NCBI GenBank assembly: GCA_012932295.1
Contig: JAAONU010000016.1
Location: 26,597,290 to 26,661,289 of the forward strand
DNA: 64,000 nucleotides
Source of the DNA: Cyclina sinensis
Lineage: Eukaryota; Mollusca; Bivalvia; Venerida; Veneridae
Direction: 5' to 3'
A model generated the notes under the pieces. It searched no databases, was not told where the DNA came from, and was given only the letters and a program-made list of their open reading frames with translations. Within the stretch, counting starts at the first letter, position 1. The number at the start of each line of letters is the position of its first letter. Below are positions 23,479 through 36,322 of the stretch, piece after piece. The position numbers were made by a program, and so were the translations under genes.

Positions 23479-23749
23479 GTAGGTCAACCTTCTGTGTAGG
23501 CTTCAAACTTAATCGTTCGGCGAATTACATTTTATAACAGAGAAAAAACAAGATCTTGGCAGTTGCAAATTTAAGATACGGAGATATCGAGCCATCAACA
23601 TGGTTCTGAATGTATATTGTCGACATGACTGTTTTGACATACATGTATTGCATCATTTTTGCAAAAAACATTTACATGATTAAGTATTTATAGATCAGCC
23701 AATCGAAACGCCGAAATTTAGACAATGGGAATTCCGGAAGTTATGTTGT

Positions 23750-25290
23750 AAGAAAAGGAGGAGAAATTTCATGAGGTTTGTGCCTTTTCTCATAAAAACG
23801 TTTGAACTAGTCATTGAATTATCCGCTAGACTGTTCATTGAGTTGAAGTGAAGTTCTGCGTAATGATAATATGGAATCCCTGATTGTAGCCTAGTTAAAG
23901 TGAAAGTGAAAATATCAGAACTGTCAATAGTTTTTCCTTGGTTTTCTCAATAATAACAAAGGTCTGTAAAATGTTGGTTGTGCCTATCAATTAAGTGATA
24001 ATTACAAGTGTATTCTACACATCAATATTTGTCTAAGTGAAAGAATAAGCTTGAAATTCAATAAGAACACTCAAAATTAACTTGTCGCCACATTTTTTTT
24101 TTGAGAAATAATGACAGCAGGAGACAGAGATGGGAACTAGTTCCCAACTTCAAGTGACTGTGGGCCCAATTACGTTGGTTAAGTTGCATATTTTGAAATA
24201 AAAAACAGAAGAGGGAACAACTTTATTTTCTTAATTTAGAAAAAGAATGAAGAGAACTGCAACTCAGTCAGTTGTGCCATGTGAGTTCTAATTTTGCTTC
24301 CCTCAAAAGCACAGTGACACAACAGCACATTGACCAGTGAGCCATGTCCCTGTGCTCAAAAGTAGTATGTGTTCATTGAACAAAAAAAACTACAAAGAAC
24401 TCTGTCTGCATTTAGGGTTTTTTATCGTACCAGTTGTCCATATGACTGATAGCATAGTTATTAACTACTTATTTCTCTGAAGTTGCATAAAATTAGTTTT
24501 CATAGCTGCAAACAAATAACAAATTAACATACAAAACACTGTGTCTTAACCCAATTTAAGGAAGATTGTCATTCTTTTGTTTCATGTGTATCAGTCAATG
24601 CTGAGAAACACAAATAATAAAAATAAGCAACTTGCAAGATGAAGATTTAATGCTCGAAATATATGAAAATGATAGCTTAAATACATTAAACTAGATTCTA
24701 AGTATTTTTTGTTTACATTTCCTTTCTGTCTGCTCATTTATTTTAATATAGGCATTAAAGATAAAGGAAATTGTAATTATTCTTCATTACTATTATTTTG
24801 ATTACCATAAAAGAAGCATTTTTTCCTGCATAGGATAAGTTATTGCTTTTTAAATTGAAATCATCTTTGAAATTATCATGTGTTTTCTGTTTTTTGTATA
24901 ATTATGTTGATCAATTGTTATCTCAAAATTTGTGACATTGAGAAATGGGGCAAAATGTCTTATTGTTTTCTTTGCAAGAATGGGTCAAAGAAATTGAGGA
25001 ACTAAACAGAGAAATGATTTGACAAGGCTGACTTTTTAAGATAAAGCACTGTAAACACTTGTGATGGTATGTGACATGGTTGGTGGTCACCATATCACCA
25101 GTTTCACTCCACTTTTACCATGTATTATTTGGCTTTTTTTGTTAATCCTTATTATGGTAACAGTAAGTATGTGCTTACTGTGCAGCTGAAACAACCTGAT
25201 ATTCCTAACCTTTGAACTCCAAAGATTAATAAAGAACAAATTGACTATGAAATTACAGAATATTACTATTATTTATCATTTTTACTCTTG
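23750..25290. other. No gene recognised
   Basis: AT-rich non-coding sequence. One possible short exon follows CTTTGCAAG at about 24979 (WVKEIEELNREMI then stop), with no donor. Nothing else stands out. Confidence 0.25.
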
Positions 25291-25942
25291 TTCCAGATGA
25301 GCATCATTCTAAAGATAGTAAACAATGGAAGTGGACCGTATGGGATGCCAGTACAAGTTATGGCACTTGCACAAACCACTCACTACAAGGGCCCTAATGG
25401 AAGTGATAGACTGCACGGCCATGTGATGGAGGCCTATGCAGTTATGTGACTTTTTAAATAATCATGGTCTGACAGGTAAACCACCAGCCAAAAGGAGGAA
25501 ACTGTTGTTTTGGGGGAGGTAATTTTGAAGAGGGATGACAAACCAGCCTACCTTGTTGCAACACAAGCAACAAACGTGTTTATCACAAATAATATGATAA
25601 CGACAGAGGAGCACAGAGTTAACTGTGATAACGTCTCTACGGAAGTACCCCTGACCCTTGCTCCTACTCTGCATGTTAGAGTTCACTGACCTATGGTTAA
25701 ACAAAGGGTCTGTGTGTACGGAGGGTATGATTATAGAGGTGAGTTGTGTAAGATTAAACAAAACAAATTTATAAGATTTCTCATGTTTAACATGTCTTTA
25801 TTCTAATTCCATAGTTATCATACAACCTTATATTGATAGATATCATAATAAAAAACAAACATTCTGTAAAAAATGCTAGAGATGTTTTATTGTAATATTT
25901 TTTATCTTTTGCATTAAACCTTTGTCTTGGTTTTACTTCAGG

Positions 25943-26016
25943 TCAGTTGGTTAGAGTCACTGACTTGTAAACCTTTTTACTTAAGTCTAATAAAAAGGGC
26001 AGTTGGTTTGAGCCCT
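25943..26016 (+). repeat. tRNA-like SINE remnant
   Basis: TGGTTAGAGTC (A-box-like, 25948-25958) and GGTTTGAGCCC (B-box-like, 26005-26015) have the order of an internal polymerase III promoter, but the spacing is stretched and no cloverleaf folds convincingly. This is a SINE relic rather than a tRNA gene. Confidence 0.4.
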
Positions 26017-26885
26017 GCTGTACATGTATGTTAAATAAAGGCTGCAGATTTTCAAAGAGATCAGGAGTGGAGTCTGGCACATTTATGTAATGATCATTGT
26101 CTGACAGATAAACCACCTGCCTGTGCTAGATGAGGCACAAAATTTGTTTAAAATGTACATAAAACTCAAAATTAGTGAAACTAGTCTTCCTTGGTGGAAG
26201 TTATGTGTAGTACATGTAGGTTGCCTAATATAGGTCATTATGTTTGAACAAGTTTGAACCAGTGAGTAGTTCAGATATTTTTACTGATTATTTCATCCTG
26301 CAGGAAGACAACCAGAGAATGTTTAAGGTCAAAGGAACAGATGTTTCAATAAAACAGTTACACATTAAGATGGATCTCGGAAGGCAATGATCACACTCTA
26401 GTGGGATGCAACATGTTGTGATGCCACTTGGGATTTTGTGGAAGTAACAAAGGTGATGTGAGAAAATGAGACTTTGTCCACAACTGTACAAACATCAATT
26501 AAGGTATGTTTGATAAATTTCAGATGTGGTATCAAAATGTTATGGTCTGTTTCATTGTATGATACCTTATTATGTTACATTTATTACTTTATGGCCCTTA
26601 ATGGTGGCAGTTTCTTATAGAGACTGGCCATAAAAGAAGGATGGTTAGATAAACTGCCCGCTCTGATAAATTATTGAATGTGATATGGGCATTAAATTCA
26701 AAACAAACCTAAAAATAATAACTACAATAAAAATATATTTGAACAATATTTCTGTGAAGTTTGAATACGATTCTATGCAGAATTTTTTACTTATAATTAT
26801 TACCTATCTAAATTAATTCCACAATTATCTTGTATTTTACTACAATGCCTTCTTAATGTGTCATTACAGTGATCTATATATTTTT

Positions 26886-27720
26886 TTGTGTCGCCTGCTA
26901 CAAAGTAGCCACGACAAATAGGTATCACTTCTCTGTTGTCAGTCTGTCCATCCGTCACAAAAATTACTTCTCGGAAACTACAGGTGCAATTTCATCCAAA
27001 CTTTACAGGAATGATCAGTACCAAGTCTAGTTGTGCATATCATCGGAATTTTCCAGTTTAATGATTGGCCCTTTAATGATTTTTTTAAACTTCTCTTATA
27101 CTACTAACGCAGTTTGAATGAAATGTTACAGGACTGATCAGTACCTCAAGTACTTGTGCGTATCTAATGGGTTTTTAAGTGGAATAATTTTTTGGCTGAG
27201 TTATGGCCCTTGATTATAAAAAGGTGTTTTGGCCCGTTAATGATTTTTGTGTTGCCTGCTTCACAGTAGCTGCGACATGTTACAAAGAAGCCGTTACATG
27301 CAGGGATCACTTCTCCATTGTCTGTCTGTCCGTCCGTCCATCTGTCACATACTTGTCCAGACTACTCCTCAGAAAGTACTGGTGCAATTTCATCCAAACT
27401 TTACTAGAATGATCAGTACCAAGTTAAGTTGTGCAAATCATCGGCATTTTCCAATTCAATGTTTTTTGTCAGAGTAATGGCCCTTTAATGATTTTTATTT
27501 TTAAACTTCGTCTGGACTTCTTCTCTTATACTACTGAAGCAATTTGAATGCAATGTTACAGGATTGATCGGTACCTCAAGTACTTGGGCTTGTTTAACAG
27601 GTTTTTCGGTTAAATGATTTTTGGCTGAGTTATGGCCCTTGAATAAAAATCTCGTTTTAGCCAACAATCTGTCCAATCACCTCTCAATGCAACTGCTTAC
27701 TTGGCTATCATCAGGCGACA
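26886..27720 (+). repeat. Dispersed repeat, two tandem ~362-bp copies (TGTCGCCTGCTAC family)
   Basis: TGTxGCCTGCTxCAxAGTAGCxxCGACA starts near 26888 and again near 27250. Each copy then carries CACTTCTCxxTTGTC, GTCxGTCCATC, GGTGCAATTTCATCCAAACT, GATCAGTACCAAGT and TGGCTGAGTTATGGCCC. A third, partial copy lies inverted at 35930-36105. The family is of the GTCCGTCC type common in molluscs; open frames inside are not genes. Confidence 0.8.
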
Positions 27721-28119
27721 CATGTGATCACTGATTGCCCATGTATTTCCAATTAAAGTTTCAGTGAAAACATCTTTTGATATTTTGACTTAACATTGTG
27801 TAATTATGCCTGTTCACCAAATGTTTTTTTTTCATAATTTTTAGAATTGTGAAACAGGCTTTGCATTTGAGGAACTGCATGTAGTTGCGGTCAGTATGGA
27901 AGACAGCAAGGCAGAGTTATTACTGCAAGATACATTGTCATGGTATTGCCAGCAGATGTTCTCTTCTTTGCTCTTGGTGATGACCCTGCCACTGTGGTTT
28001 GCAGAACATGGATCAGTTCATTTGGAGATCGAAAAGCAAGGCAGTGAAATTTTAGGAGTTAAAATTGTTGAAACTTGGAAATCTAGTATCCAAAATCACA
28101 AGAACATTATACAATAGGA

Positions 28120-30090
28120 AGACAAGTGCATTAATAGATGAATAATTAATGAAAACTTCTTGTATATGAAGGTGCATAAACATGATAGAATAAGTATATC
28201 ACAGAAAAAATGATGCTCAGATTTAGAAAAACTGTAACTTAGTTATAGAAAAATCTTTTCTGTTAATTTTGTTTTTATTTCATTTTGTTGTCGTGAACTT
28301 TTTTTTTCTATTATATGATGCAAAGTGTGGCCAGTTTATTGTTTGAATAAGGTCTTGATTTGGAAATATAAGTACAAGGTTTATTTACATTTTACTGTGC
28401 ACTAGACTAGTTTAAATTTTCAGAGCAGAACTGAATTCCTTAAATAGCAATAATCCAGAAATAAATTAACCTAAAACAAATACATTTGTAGTCTTAGTTA
28501 ACATTTAATTTTGGCGATGCCTCGAATCCCCAGTCTCTCAGTAGCCTTTATACACAGTTGTTGAATGACATTAAGAAAGGTTTACATGTACCTAAAAAAG
28601 TGATATAAATGTCTTGTCCTTTCTTTGAAGAATGTATGTGAGTGGAACTTATGTTGTCTTTTACAGTTCTGCTTACTTTTTTAAAAATTTGTTCCTATGC
28701 ATAAAACCACTGGTATATACTAGTCTGATCTCATTTATTTTATATTCTAGAGTAAATGTTATATTGACCTCGTGTTCTTGTCTGTTTTCAAATCTCTTCC
28801 TGCTGATGACTATGTAGGCAAAGTTACATTGTGTGTTGTTAAGTTTCTTAACATGAAAAAAATAGTTTTACCTCCGTAGTAAGAATGGGTCTATTACACT
28901 TCAAAATACATGGTACATCTACAAGTTTCAGAGATGATCACCAAGGCTTCTTAAGATTTTTTTTAAATGAACAAGCTCATGTATTAAAGGCTGTAACTGT
29001 CAAAATATTATTAGTTTTGTGGGTTTTTTTTGCTTTGCACAGGTGATTGTCCTGAATGTAAAAAGCAAAATGCTGTTCCTAAGTTCAGAGACCTATTTTT
29101 GTAAATGAAAAATATGTCACTTGCACTGGTGAAACGTTTAAATGCTGTTATTTAAGTCGAAGTTCCTAAAACGGACAATAACTAGAAAATGTGATAGAGA
29201 GTCATGTGCGTCCTACCAACTACTGTGTCTGCAAAGTTTCAGTTCTGTATCTTCAAGGTTTCCACGATACTAATGTTTCAAAAAAAGTGACGGTATAAGT
29301 CAAAGAACTGAAACACGATCAGACAATTTCCAACATTTTGCAAAGGAATTGTTACTTTTGAAACTCTTCATTGTATTCATTCTTCGCCCCCAATCAGTAC
29401 TTTCAGTGCTTTGATTTGACATTGCGTTTATGCGTTGATGTAAATACAGTTGGTATTGATTATTGGATTGTATTAACCGACCATGAACGATATGTTAGTA
29501 ATACCTATAATAATTTACTTTGAGTCATTGCTTTAAATATAGAATGACTTGGATATAATGATTCTATTTTTGTCGACACTGATTAAAAGCCTCTCGTCTT
29601 ATAGTGTATAGCTTAAGATGACGGGAAGTTATAAGAAACTTTTTTAATTAGTTTTAACTGAGTTGATATACAAATGAACGGAAGCCGGATATCTGTGAGA
29701 CGGGAATTTATTTTGCGTATGTAGAATAGACAATTTAAAAACTGCATAGTTTGACGATGTAGATAATTTAATTTGAGTTTCAAACTTTTGAATCTGCATT
29801 CATAAATTAACGCGATACGAATTCGCTATAAATATTGAAGTTAAATGGCAGATGTAATTCCAGTGAAGTGGAACGATATCTTTAACGTCTAATGTACTTA
29901 TAGTCTGGTACCCAAAGGACACGAAAAATATTGATTCTAAGATTAGGAATTATTAAGCAACTTAGAAGTCCTTCTTCTTAAATAAACGTTCCTTGTAGAG
30001 GAAGAATATATACAGACAGACCACGTAAATGTCTTTTTAAATGCGGAAGGCTGTACCTAGTAAACAGTGATATTTGTTATCAGAAATAGA
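28120..30090. other. No gene recognised
   Basis: About 2 kb of AT-rich non-coding DNA upstream of the phosphatase gene. No clear repeat or exon was found. The proximal promoter of the phosphatase should lie at its right edge, but no TATA box is obvious. Confidence 0.3.
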
Positions 30091-30110
30091 TCATCTCTTA
30101 GCGGAAGAAT

Positions 30111-31475
30111 ATGGCGTGCTCGAGTAAGGATGTAAAGGACTATTTGATGAGTCGGACTGATCAACTAGATAAACTGCAGAAGGAATACGTGACACCCGGA
30201 AGGCAGCAAAACATTTGGATGTCTCTGATGACAATTCCGAGCGACAACTACAATGAAGTGTACCCTTCACTTTTTCTTGGCGACTTGTAAGCAAGTTGAA
30301 ATGTTGAAACTCGCAGTTTTTGATATGATAGAATATAAGTTCTAAATTTTCATACAGTTTTTTTTATTATTTTTAAATTAGATAGATACAGAATTAAGTA
30401 AAATGAAACAAAAATTAATAACGATGTAAGAGATTTTCAATCAACTTATGCAAATTCGGATAGAAAACGAATCTTTGAATAAAAAAGAATAGGTTTTATA
30501 TCCACACAGATGTTTATTGGAAGGTATGAGTGCCAAGCCAGGTTATACATATGTATCATAATTATTGCGATTGTCTTTAAGTATATTATTTTGTTTTTAG
30601 CACCATTGCAAAAAGCCCCAAAAAGTTGAAGTCTGTTGGCATAACTCATGTTGTGAACTGTGCATGTGGCACTAGTTTTAACATGGTGAATACAGATCAG
30701 AGTTTCTTTGAAGAATCGGGTATAATGTTTCACGGTATTCCTGCGGTAGATGTCTGGAAGTTCAAGATTGGGCCCTATTTTCAAGGTGCCGCTGACTTCA
30801 TCGAGCAAGCCCTGTCGTTAGGCGGTAAGAATAAGCAATTGGCTTTTTATGTCAGAGATGAATCATTTTTGCTGTATTCTAGTTTTTCTTTGGTTGGTTG
30901 CGAAATAAGATTTTTCAAGATGCATGTATATAATGATTACGAAGCAACATGTATTTGAAGCGCCTTTTTGACGCTGACCTTTGAACTTAAATAATTTGTG
31001 AGTGATAAGTCATTTTCTTAGTTCCCGTTTGTCTGAAAGGTGAATTCGCATACGTTCCCTTGTTTTAGCTCGCGCATGAATACGCTCCCTAACTTAAAAC
31101 TGATATCGTACCCACGTTACAAGTCCGCTGAAACCAAAAACTGCATCCATTGATAAAAGGCTGTAAATGTGTATTTTGCAAAAAGCATTACGATAAAAAG
31201 ACACAGATATTTTTTTAGAATCCAAGATTTAAATTTAGATAAATTTGGTATTTTACTTTTTCTTTTTCACTGCAGGCAAAGTATATGTGCACTGTATGTC
31301 TGGTGTAAGTCGCTCGTCTGCGATTGTTCTAGCCTTCTTAATAATAAAGAGAAATATGCAGCTAATGGAAGCCATACAGACTGTGCGCGACAAACGGAAA
31401 ATCTTGCCGAATGATGGATTTTTGAAGGAACTTGTGGACCTGAATAGCCAAAGGTTTCCATTAGAAAACAGCTGA
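30111..31475 (+). CDS. DUSP3-like: Atypical dual-specificity phosphatase, DUSP3/VHR-like
   Basis: Three exons, 30111-30286, 30601-30824 and 31276-31475 (TGA), join in phase to 199 residues; human VHR has 185. The ATG at 30111 sits in AATATGGCG. An N-terminal helix-rich region (SRTDQLDKLQKEYVTP) leads to YPSLFLGD, then LKSVGITHVVNCACG and GIMFHGIPAVDVWKFKIGPYF, where Asp of AVD fits the general acid. IEQALSLGGKVYVHCMSGVSRSSA follows, shown here in parts: KVYVHC and MSGVSRSSA form the HCxxGxxRS active site with nucleophilic Cys and phosphate-binding Arg. KRKILPNDGFLKEL matches the VHR C-terminal helix closely. The family removes phosphate from Tyr and Ser/Thr of MAP kinases and similar proteins in cytosol or nucleus. 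There is no MAP-kinase-docking rhodanese domain, so it is atypical. DUSP13, 26 and 29 are close relatives and cannot be excluded. Confidence 0.93.
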
Positions 31476-31741
31476 TTATAGATGTCTCAGTCAGACAAAG
31501 ACCTTAAAAAGGTCATGTCCTTACTAACCAGCTCCGGTCAACAGTTAACCCATTGGTAGTACATTTTGTTGTAACTTTTTAAGGCCAAAGACTCGATAAC
31601 TCAAGGAAAGACTTTAGATGGAATATGCGCATGATCAAATGTTCATGTTCTATTCAAGGACCATAGATGAGTAAAGACTATCTTCTAAGTTTTATTTAGC
31701 ATTGTTTTATCCATGCTTTTTCGTGTTCAGTTATTAATAGA

Positions 31742-31747
31742 AATAAA
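31742..31747 (+). terminator. Candidate polyadenylation signal of the phosphatase gene
   Basis: AATAAA about 270 bp after the stop codon, followed by an A-rich stretch. It is well placed for a short 3' UTR. Confidence 0.5.
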
Positions 31748-31759
31748 AAAAAAGAAGCG

Positions 31760-33440
31760 AGGGAGAAAGGAAGTGCTACATTCTTTTGCCTTTGGTTGTT
31801 CGGTAAATTCGATGAATTACTTTTATATTTGAGAAATCATTACGCAATTAATTTTGTTGTCTTACTACACAACGTACAGTAGTAAAGAAAGTTTTTAATA
31901 CTTCCATGTTGCAATACAAACCTCAAACTTCAGTGTTTCATATTTTATGAGCTCGAGAAGCAAATCGCCTGCATATGGTTGATCTGATATGTATATTTAA
32001 TTTCTGAAGTATTAATCGTCATTTGTGTATTACTGATAAAATTTATTTATACTGTGACACTATAATTTACGGGTTTTATATTCCCGCAATTTTGATAAGA
32101 GCAGATATATATGACGCATATCTCTTTCATTTAGTCTAAAACACTTGTAAACTTTCAGCAAACATCTGGTTGATACTTGATAACAACACAAGAGATTTAC
32201 TTTGCCATTTTTGATCACTGAGTAACAAAAAATATAATACAATTTTCAGTCAAAGCACTTATTCCAAATTTGATTTTAAGCATCACAGACGTACAGGGTT
32301 TTTTTCATTTCTAACGTTTTAAATGGGTAAGTGTCTCATTCAGTTAGAGGAAACTATGTCGAACAACTATCGGTTACTATAAAACATTGTCCGCAAGCAC
32401 TAACAATTCAATTGACTCACTATCAAACGAAATGTTTGTTTGATTACAACATTTACCAACTTAGATGTCTTTCAGTTCTTGAACTAAGCTTCTAATGTAT
32501 ACGATAACAGCTACTTATTTCTAAATCACACTCCGTACATGGAAAAATGTATCTAAACTTTTTATCCACAAATGCGTAACATTTTCCATCTGTTGATTAG
32601 ATACAAAATTTCAAGCTGTTTAGGCTTTCACTCGGATGACGGACTAACTCTGTTGGCAATCTTGGTTTTGTTCAATGGGCCTGCCAAACAGGCCATATAA
32701 TCCACCTATCGCCATAATATGACAGATCAGCTTTCCCGCCAGTCTGTCGGACAAGAAACCTTACAAACTCTTTCACATTCTGAACAGGGTAGAATCTCTA
32801 AAATAAAACTTTAACAGCTCTTTACAATTTCCCCAAATTAGCCCCATATACAACCACTCGTCTAGTCTCGATTTTAAAGAACTGTACCGAAAGTATTTCT
32901 TAATTTCATATGTAAAACACCTATCAAAAGTCATCAGTAAAATCAGCAACAAAACATTGTTCACGTATTCGCACTTGACACTGTAGAGACCACCTACTGT
33001 GCATCATCATTTTTTTCACTAATTTCATCTTTGAACAGCCTGGAGATTTTCATGAAGTACAACTGACAACCATATTCCCTCATGCTTTAAATCAGATAAT
33101 GAAAATCATATATAAGTTAAGTTGGTTATATTTTTACATAATATAAGATAAACAGAATATCTCAACTTCTTTAAAAATGCATTTCATACAATCAACAAAG
33201 TGTCGTTTTTAAAATATACAAGATAGAAAGTAAACAAAAGGAAAAGGAATATACGTCAGCAACTGGCTATTTCTCAAATAGTTTTTTATAATAGAAAATG
33301 CAGATTGGACATAAAGTCATGTAAGAATTGTTTAAAAATACACAGCACGGTGTTCTTAAAAATTAACAGACTTGCGGATAAAATAGCCCGGAAATCACAG
33401 ATATTTTCGATTTTTTGTTAGCTTGCATGCGATTGGTAAA
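31760..33440. other. No gene recognised
   Basis: AT-rich intergenic DNA without recognisable exons, repeats or RNA genes. Short open frames occur at the frequency expected by chance. Confidence 0.3.
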
Positions 33441-33449
33441 AAAAAAACA

Positions 33450-33640
33450 CAAGAGCACCGCCTGTGGGTGCCAACGCTCGGCTGTAGTTACAATAAATAA
33501 ATAAATACATAAATAAATACTTTTTAGAGAAAACTGAAAGCTGTATTTGAATATGAACAGCAGAACTACTATGAATTGAAACAGGAGTATATCAGATGAA
33601 TGATCGTCTGCAGTTACTTGTCAGAAGAGGAGTAAAATAG
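33450..33640 (+). repeat. Start of a dispersed repeat (CAAGAGCACCGCCTG type)
   Basis: ACACAAGAGCACCGCCTGTG followed by GGTGCCAACGCTCGGCTG and an AATAAATA microsatellite (33492-33520). The phrase is typical of high-copy bivalve repeats, by recollection only. It seems to open the repeat block that continues to about 35075. Confidence 0.45.
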
Positions 33641-33734
33641 AAAGTCGGTAATGAGTAATATATTTATATTTGAAAATCAAGAAATGCTATAAAAATGAAT
33701 AAAAAAATCACAATTATTTTGTTGTTGACAAAAA

Positions 33735-35075
33735 ACACGGTATTTTCATGTCCCCCATGACGTGACATGTCAAATGGTGGCCTACATTTTGGACCCAGCA
33801 TGACCTAATTTTGAACATATCCCAGATATAATCAAGACAAATATTCTAACAAAATTACAATAATTACAATAAAAATCAGTCAGAAAATAATGCATTCAGC
33901 CAGGTGACCTATTTTTTGACCCAGTGTGATTAAATTTTAACATGACCTGTTCAACACAAATAATCTGACAAATTTTCATAATGATCAGGTTGAAAATATT
34001 GTCATTAGCATGATGACCTACTTTTTGCCCCACATGACCCACTTTGAAATATGACCAAGATATCATCGATACAATCATTGTAACAAATTTTGATGATAAT
34101 CATATAGAAAATATTGCCTCTAGCATGCTGACCTACATTTTTGATTCCTTGTGGCCTACTTCTATACAAGACCTAAATATCATCAAGATAAATATTCTGA
34201 CAAATTTTCATCATCTTTGGGTAGAAAATATGGTCTCTAGCATGGTAACATAATTTTTGAATTCATTTGGCCCACTTTTGAACATAACCTAGATATATCA
34301 GGACATACATTCAGATACATTTTCAGAAAGATTGTTTAGAAAATATTGTCCCTGGAGTGCAAAAAAGGTTTTTGTATGATTTGACCCGGAACCCTAGTTT
34401 TTGGCCCGAATTGCCCACTTCTTAACAGAACCTATACATCATCAAGACTTATATCCTGACAAATTTTCATGATGATAAGGAAGACAATATGACATCTAGA
34501 ATGGAAATAAAGTTTTTTATATATATAATTTGAACTGATGGCCTAGTTCTCAGCTTTTAACTCGGCTTAAAGATCCTCAAGATAGTTAACAAGGTTTTAG
34601 CTTAGGTTAACAGGCCTGGTTACAAGATTTTGACCCAGTTTCGAACTTGACCTAGACATAATCAAGATAGAGATGCTGACCAGTAGAATGACTGGATGCT
34701 AAATGAGGCCTGTAGAGCGTTAACAATGTAAATAACATGTTCAAAGTGAAAAGGGGAAATAATTCCAGGCATAAAGATAAAAGAGTATGTAACTTGTCCT
34801 ATTACAGTACTAAGCTTGACAGTATAAAAAAGCTGTTGAATGCTGAAATAAAATTTGTCCAGTAATAACAAAGATTTGCAAACCATAATGAATTTTAAGG
34901 AATTCTCTAAGTTGAAAAGGGGTAATAATTTTGAATATAAAGAAGATAAGAGTTACTTACCTTGTGAGAATATGTGAAGTAAAGACAGAGATATTTGTTA
35001 TTTGTCAATGTTTTTTACAAGGCAGAAGCAGACGCTGACGTAGACGACGACGGAGCTAACAGCTGAGCTGAAAAT
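33735..35075 (+). repeat. Degenerate tandem repeat, ~117-bp unit (GACCTAxATATCATCAAGA family)
   Basis: Units carry TTTGACCCA, TTTGAACxTGACCTAGATAT, CATCAAGATAAATATTCTGA and CAAATTTTCATxATGAT, followed by GAAAATATxGxCTCTAGCATG. The CAAATTTTCAT word recurs near 33969, 34083, 34200, 34318 and 34460, mostly 114-118 bp apart. The right end, near 35020-35075, has GACGCTGACGTAGACGACG and AGCTGAGCTGA. Non-coding. Confidence 0.75.
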
Positions 35076-35384
35076 AACAATTCTTGATTTCATATAACAA
35101 AATCTTGAAGTTTATTTGAATTTAAACCAAAAGATTCAGAACTTAAATCTGAAAGCTATATATTTTTTGGCCAAACCGAAGAAAAGTTTTTTTTTCTTTC
35201 TACTGCAATGGGAAGCGAACTACTGCCCGGTAAATAAAGCGAATTAAATGCATGTACATGACAATACAAATCCTTTCTTAAGTGTTTCTTGGTTTAAACT
35301 CTTTTATTTTAGATCGATTGGGAAGCAAGTTCTTGCAACTTATATTGGTTTCTTTCGATGACTGTTTCCTGGGTTCAGACCAGT

Positions 35385-35510
35385 ACTTGCGCCGTAAGTG
35401 ACGAATGTGGAAAGTCACTGTAGATTCGAATCCCTGGTGGGATCCAAACCAGCGACCTCCAGATCAGGTGTCTGTCTCTCGAACCTCTCAACCTCTGCTC
35501 CTTCCAGTGT
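35385..35510 (-). repeat. tRNA-like SINE remnant (reverse strand)
   Basis: On the minus strand, GAGGTTGAGAGGTTCGAGAG is followed by GATCTGGAGGTCGCTGGTTT and GGATCCCACC. The latter contains a B-box-like GGTTTGGATCC (35440-35450), and GGATTCGAATC follows. The layout is that of a tRNA-derived SINE head. It is not a functional tRNA: the acceptor stem does not pair. Confidence 0.5.
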
Positions 35511-35929
35511 TTCTTGAAAACATAATGCTGTCAAAGTAGGGCGAATGTTAATAAATTCTGCGTTCAACTTAGCTTTTTCACATTAACAAAAAGCTTTGAT
35601 ATACTTAAAAAGGGTAAAAATATCACTTTACGAATATTCAAGAACATTTGTCTGATACATATTTAGTATTGTTTTCTGAAAACTAAGATTTCGCTTCTTC
35701 TGTTCTTCTGAGGGGGGAATAAAGCAAAATTCCTCCAAATAGATAAAATCTTAGACCCGGGCTCCTATGAACCGAAACGCAGAGGATCACAGACATTCAT
35801 GATAAGTCCACACAGAAGATAGCGAAAATCGAAGAGTTATTATCTCCGATAATATTGTTCGTCACCGGCAAGTTTGACTCGAGTCCTGAAAATTATTCAC
35901 AGAATCTTAATTCTAAATAAACCGACAGT

Positions 35930-36105
35930 ATGCACAACTAAACTTGGTACTGATCATTCCTGTAAAGTTTGGATAAAACTGCACCAGTAGTTTTTGAGGA
36001 GTAGTCTGGACAAGTTTTATGACGGACGGACAGACGGACGGACATACGACGGAGAATCGATCCCTATATGTCGCGGCTACTTTGTAGCAGGCGACACAAA
36101 AATCA
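35930..36105 (-). repeat. Inverted partial copy of the TGTCGCCTGCTAC repeat
   Basis: The reverse complement begins TGTCGCCTGCTACAAAGTAG, then carries CGACATATAGGGATCGATTC, GTCCGTCCGTC, CAGTTTTATCCAAACTTTAC and GATCAGTACCAAGTTTAG. It matches 26886-27060 in order. Confidence 0.8.
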
Positions 36106-36322
36106 TGGCCGCAATCTCGGCCGATGTGGCCCTGTCTATTCTGAACAAATGACTCTTAATTGTCAACTGAACTATGTACCTTCTTTTATAGAATTAAAAA
36201 CCAACAAAAAATTCTCTGTTTGTTTTTTGCGTAAGTATATAGTCATTTGGAAGAATGAGTTCACGTGATGTTGTGTTTTTGATTTTGGGATGAGGAATTT
36301 GCTGTTTCTTGTGTTTGTAAGG

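Larger units (their letters stand above)
22501..23742 (+). repeat. Tandem duplication of 621 bp (22501-23121 and 23122-23742)
   Basis: The two halves appear identical throughout by direct reading, with an offset of 621. Each holds a promoter-like stretch (TTACGGCCATTTTGGATCG), an ATG-initiated short exon with a GTAAGT donor, and a second exon-like segment with a TTATTTTCAG acceptor. Perfect identity in an otherwise diverged region means either a very recent duplication or an assembly artefact. Confidence 0.95.
25297..28117 (+). pseudogene. Series of open segments: possible decayed or unrecognised gene
   Basis: Four exon-like stretches look more protein-like than their surroundings. First, 25297-25397 after TTGTTCCAG reads EHHSKDSKQWKWTVWDASTS then a stop; it is phase-compatible with the candidate exons at 23327-23478. 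Second, 25480-25689 reads EVILKRDDKPAYLVATQATN and on to LTLAPTLHVRVH, then TGA. Third, 26293-26500 after TCCTGCAG has coding-like pieces (WDFVEVTKVM, ENETLSTTVQTSIK) broken by stops and ends at AAG/GTATGT. Fourth, 27846-28117 has two overlapping frames, one with HVVAVSMEDSKAELLLQ and one with VLPADVLFFALGDDPATVVC, as expected after a frameshift. I recognise no family. It may be a broken copy of a real gene, or chance. The coordinates enclose the whole series, including non-coding repeats. Confidence 0.25.

Noticed and set aside
30446..30808. 120-codon minus-strand frame
   Set aside because: Antisense of the phosphatase second exon.
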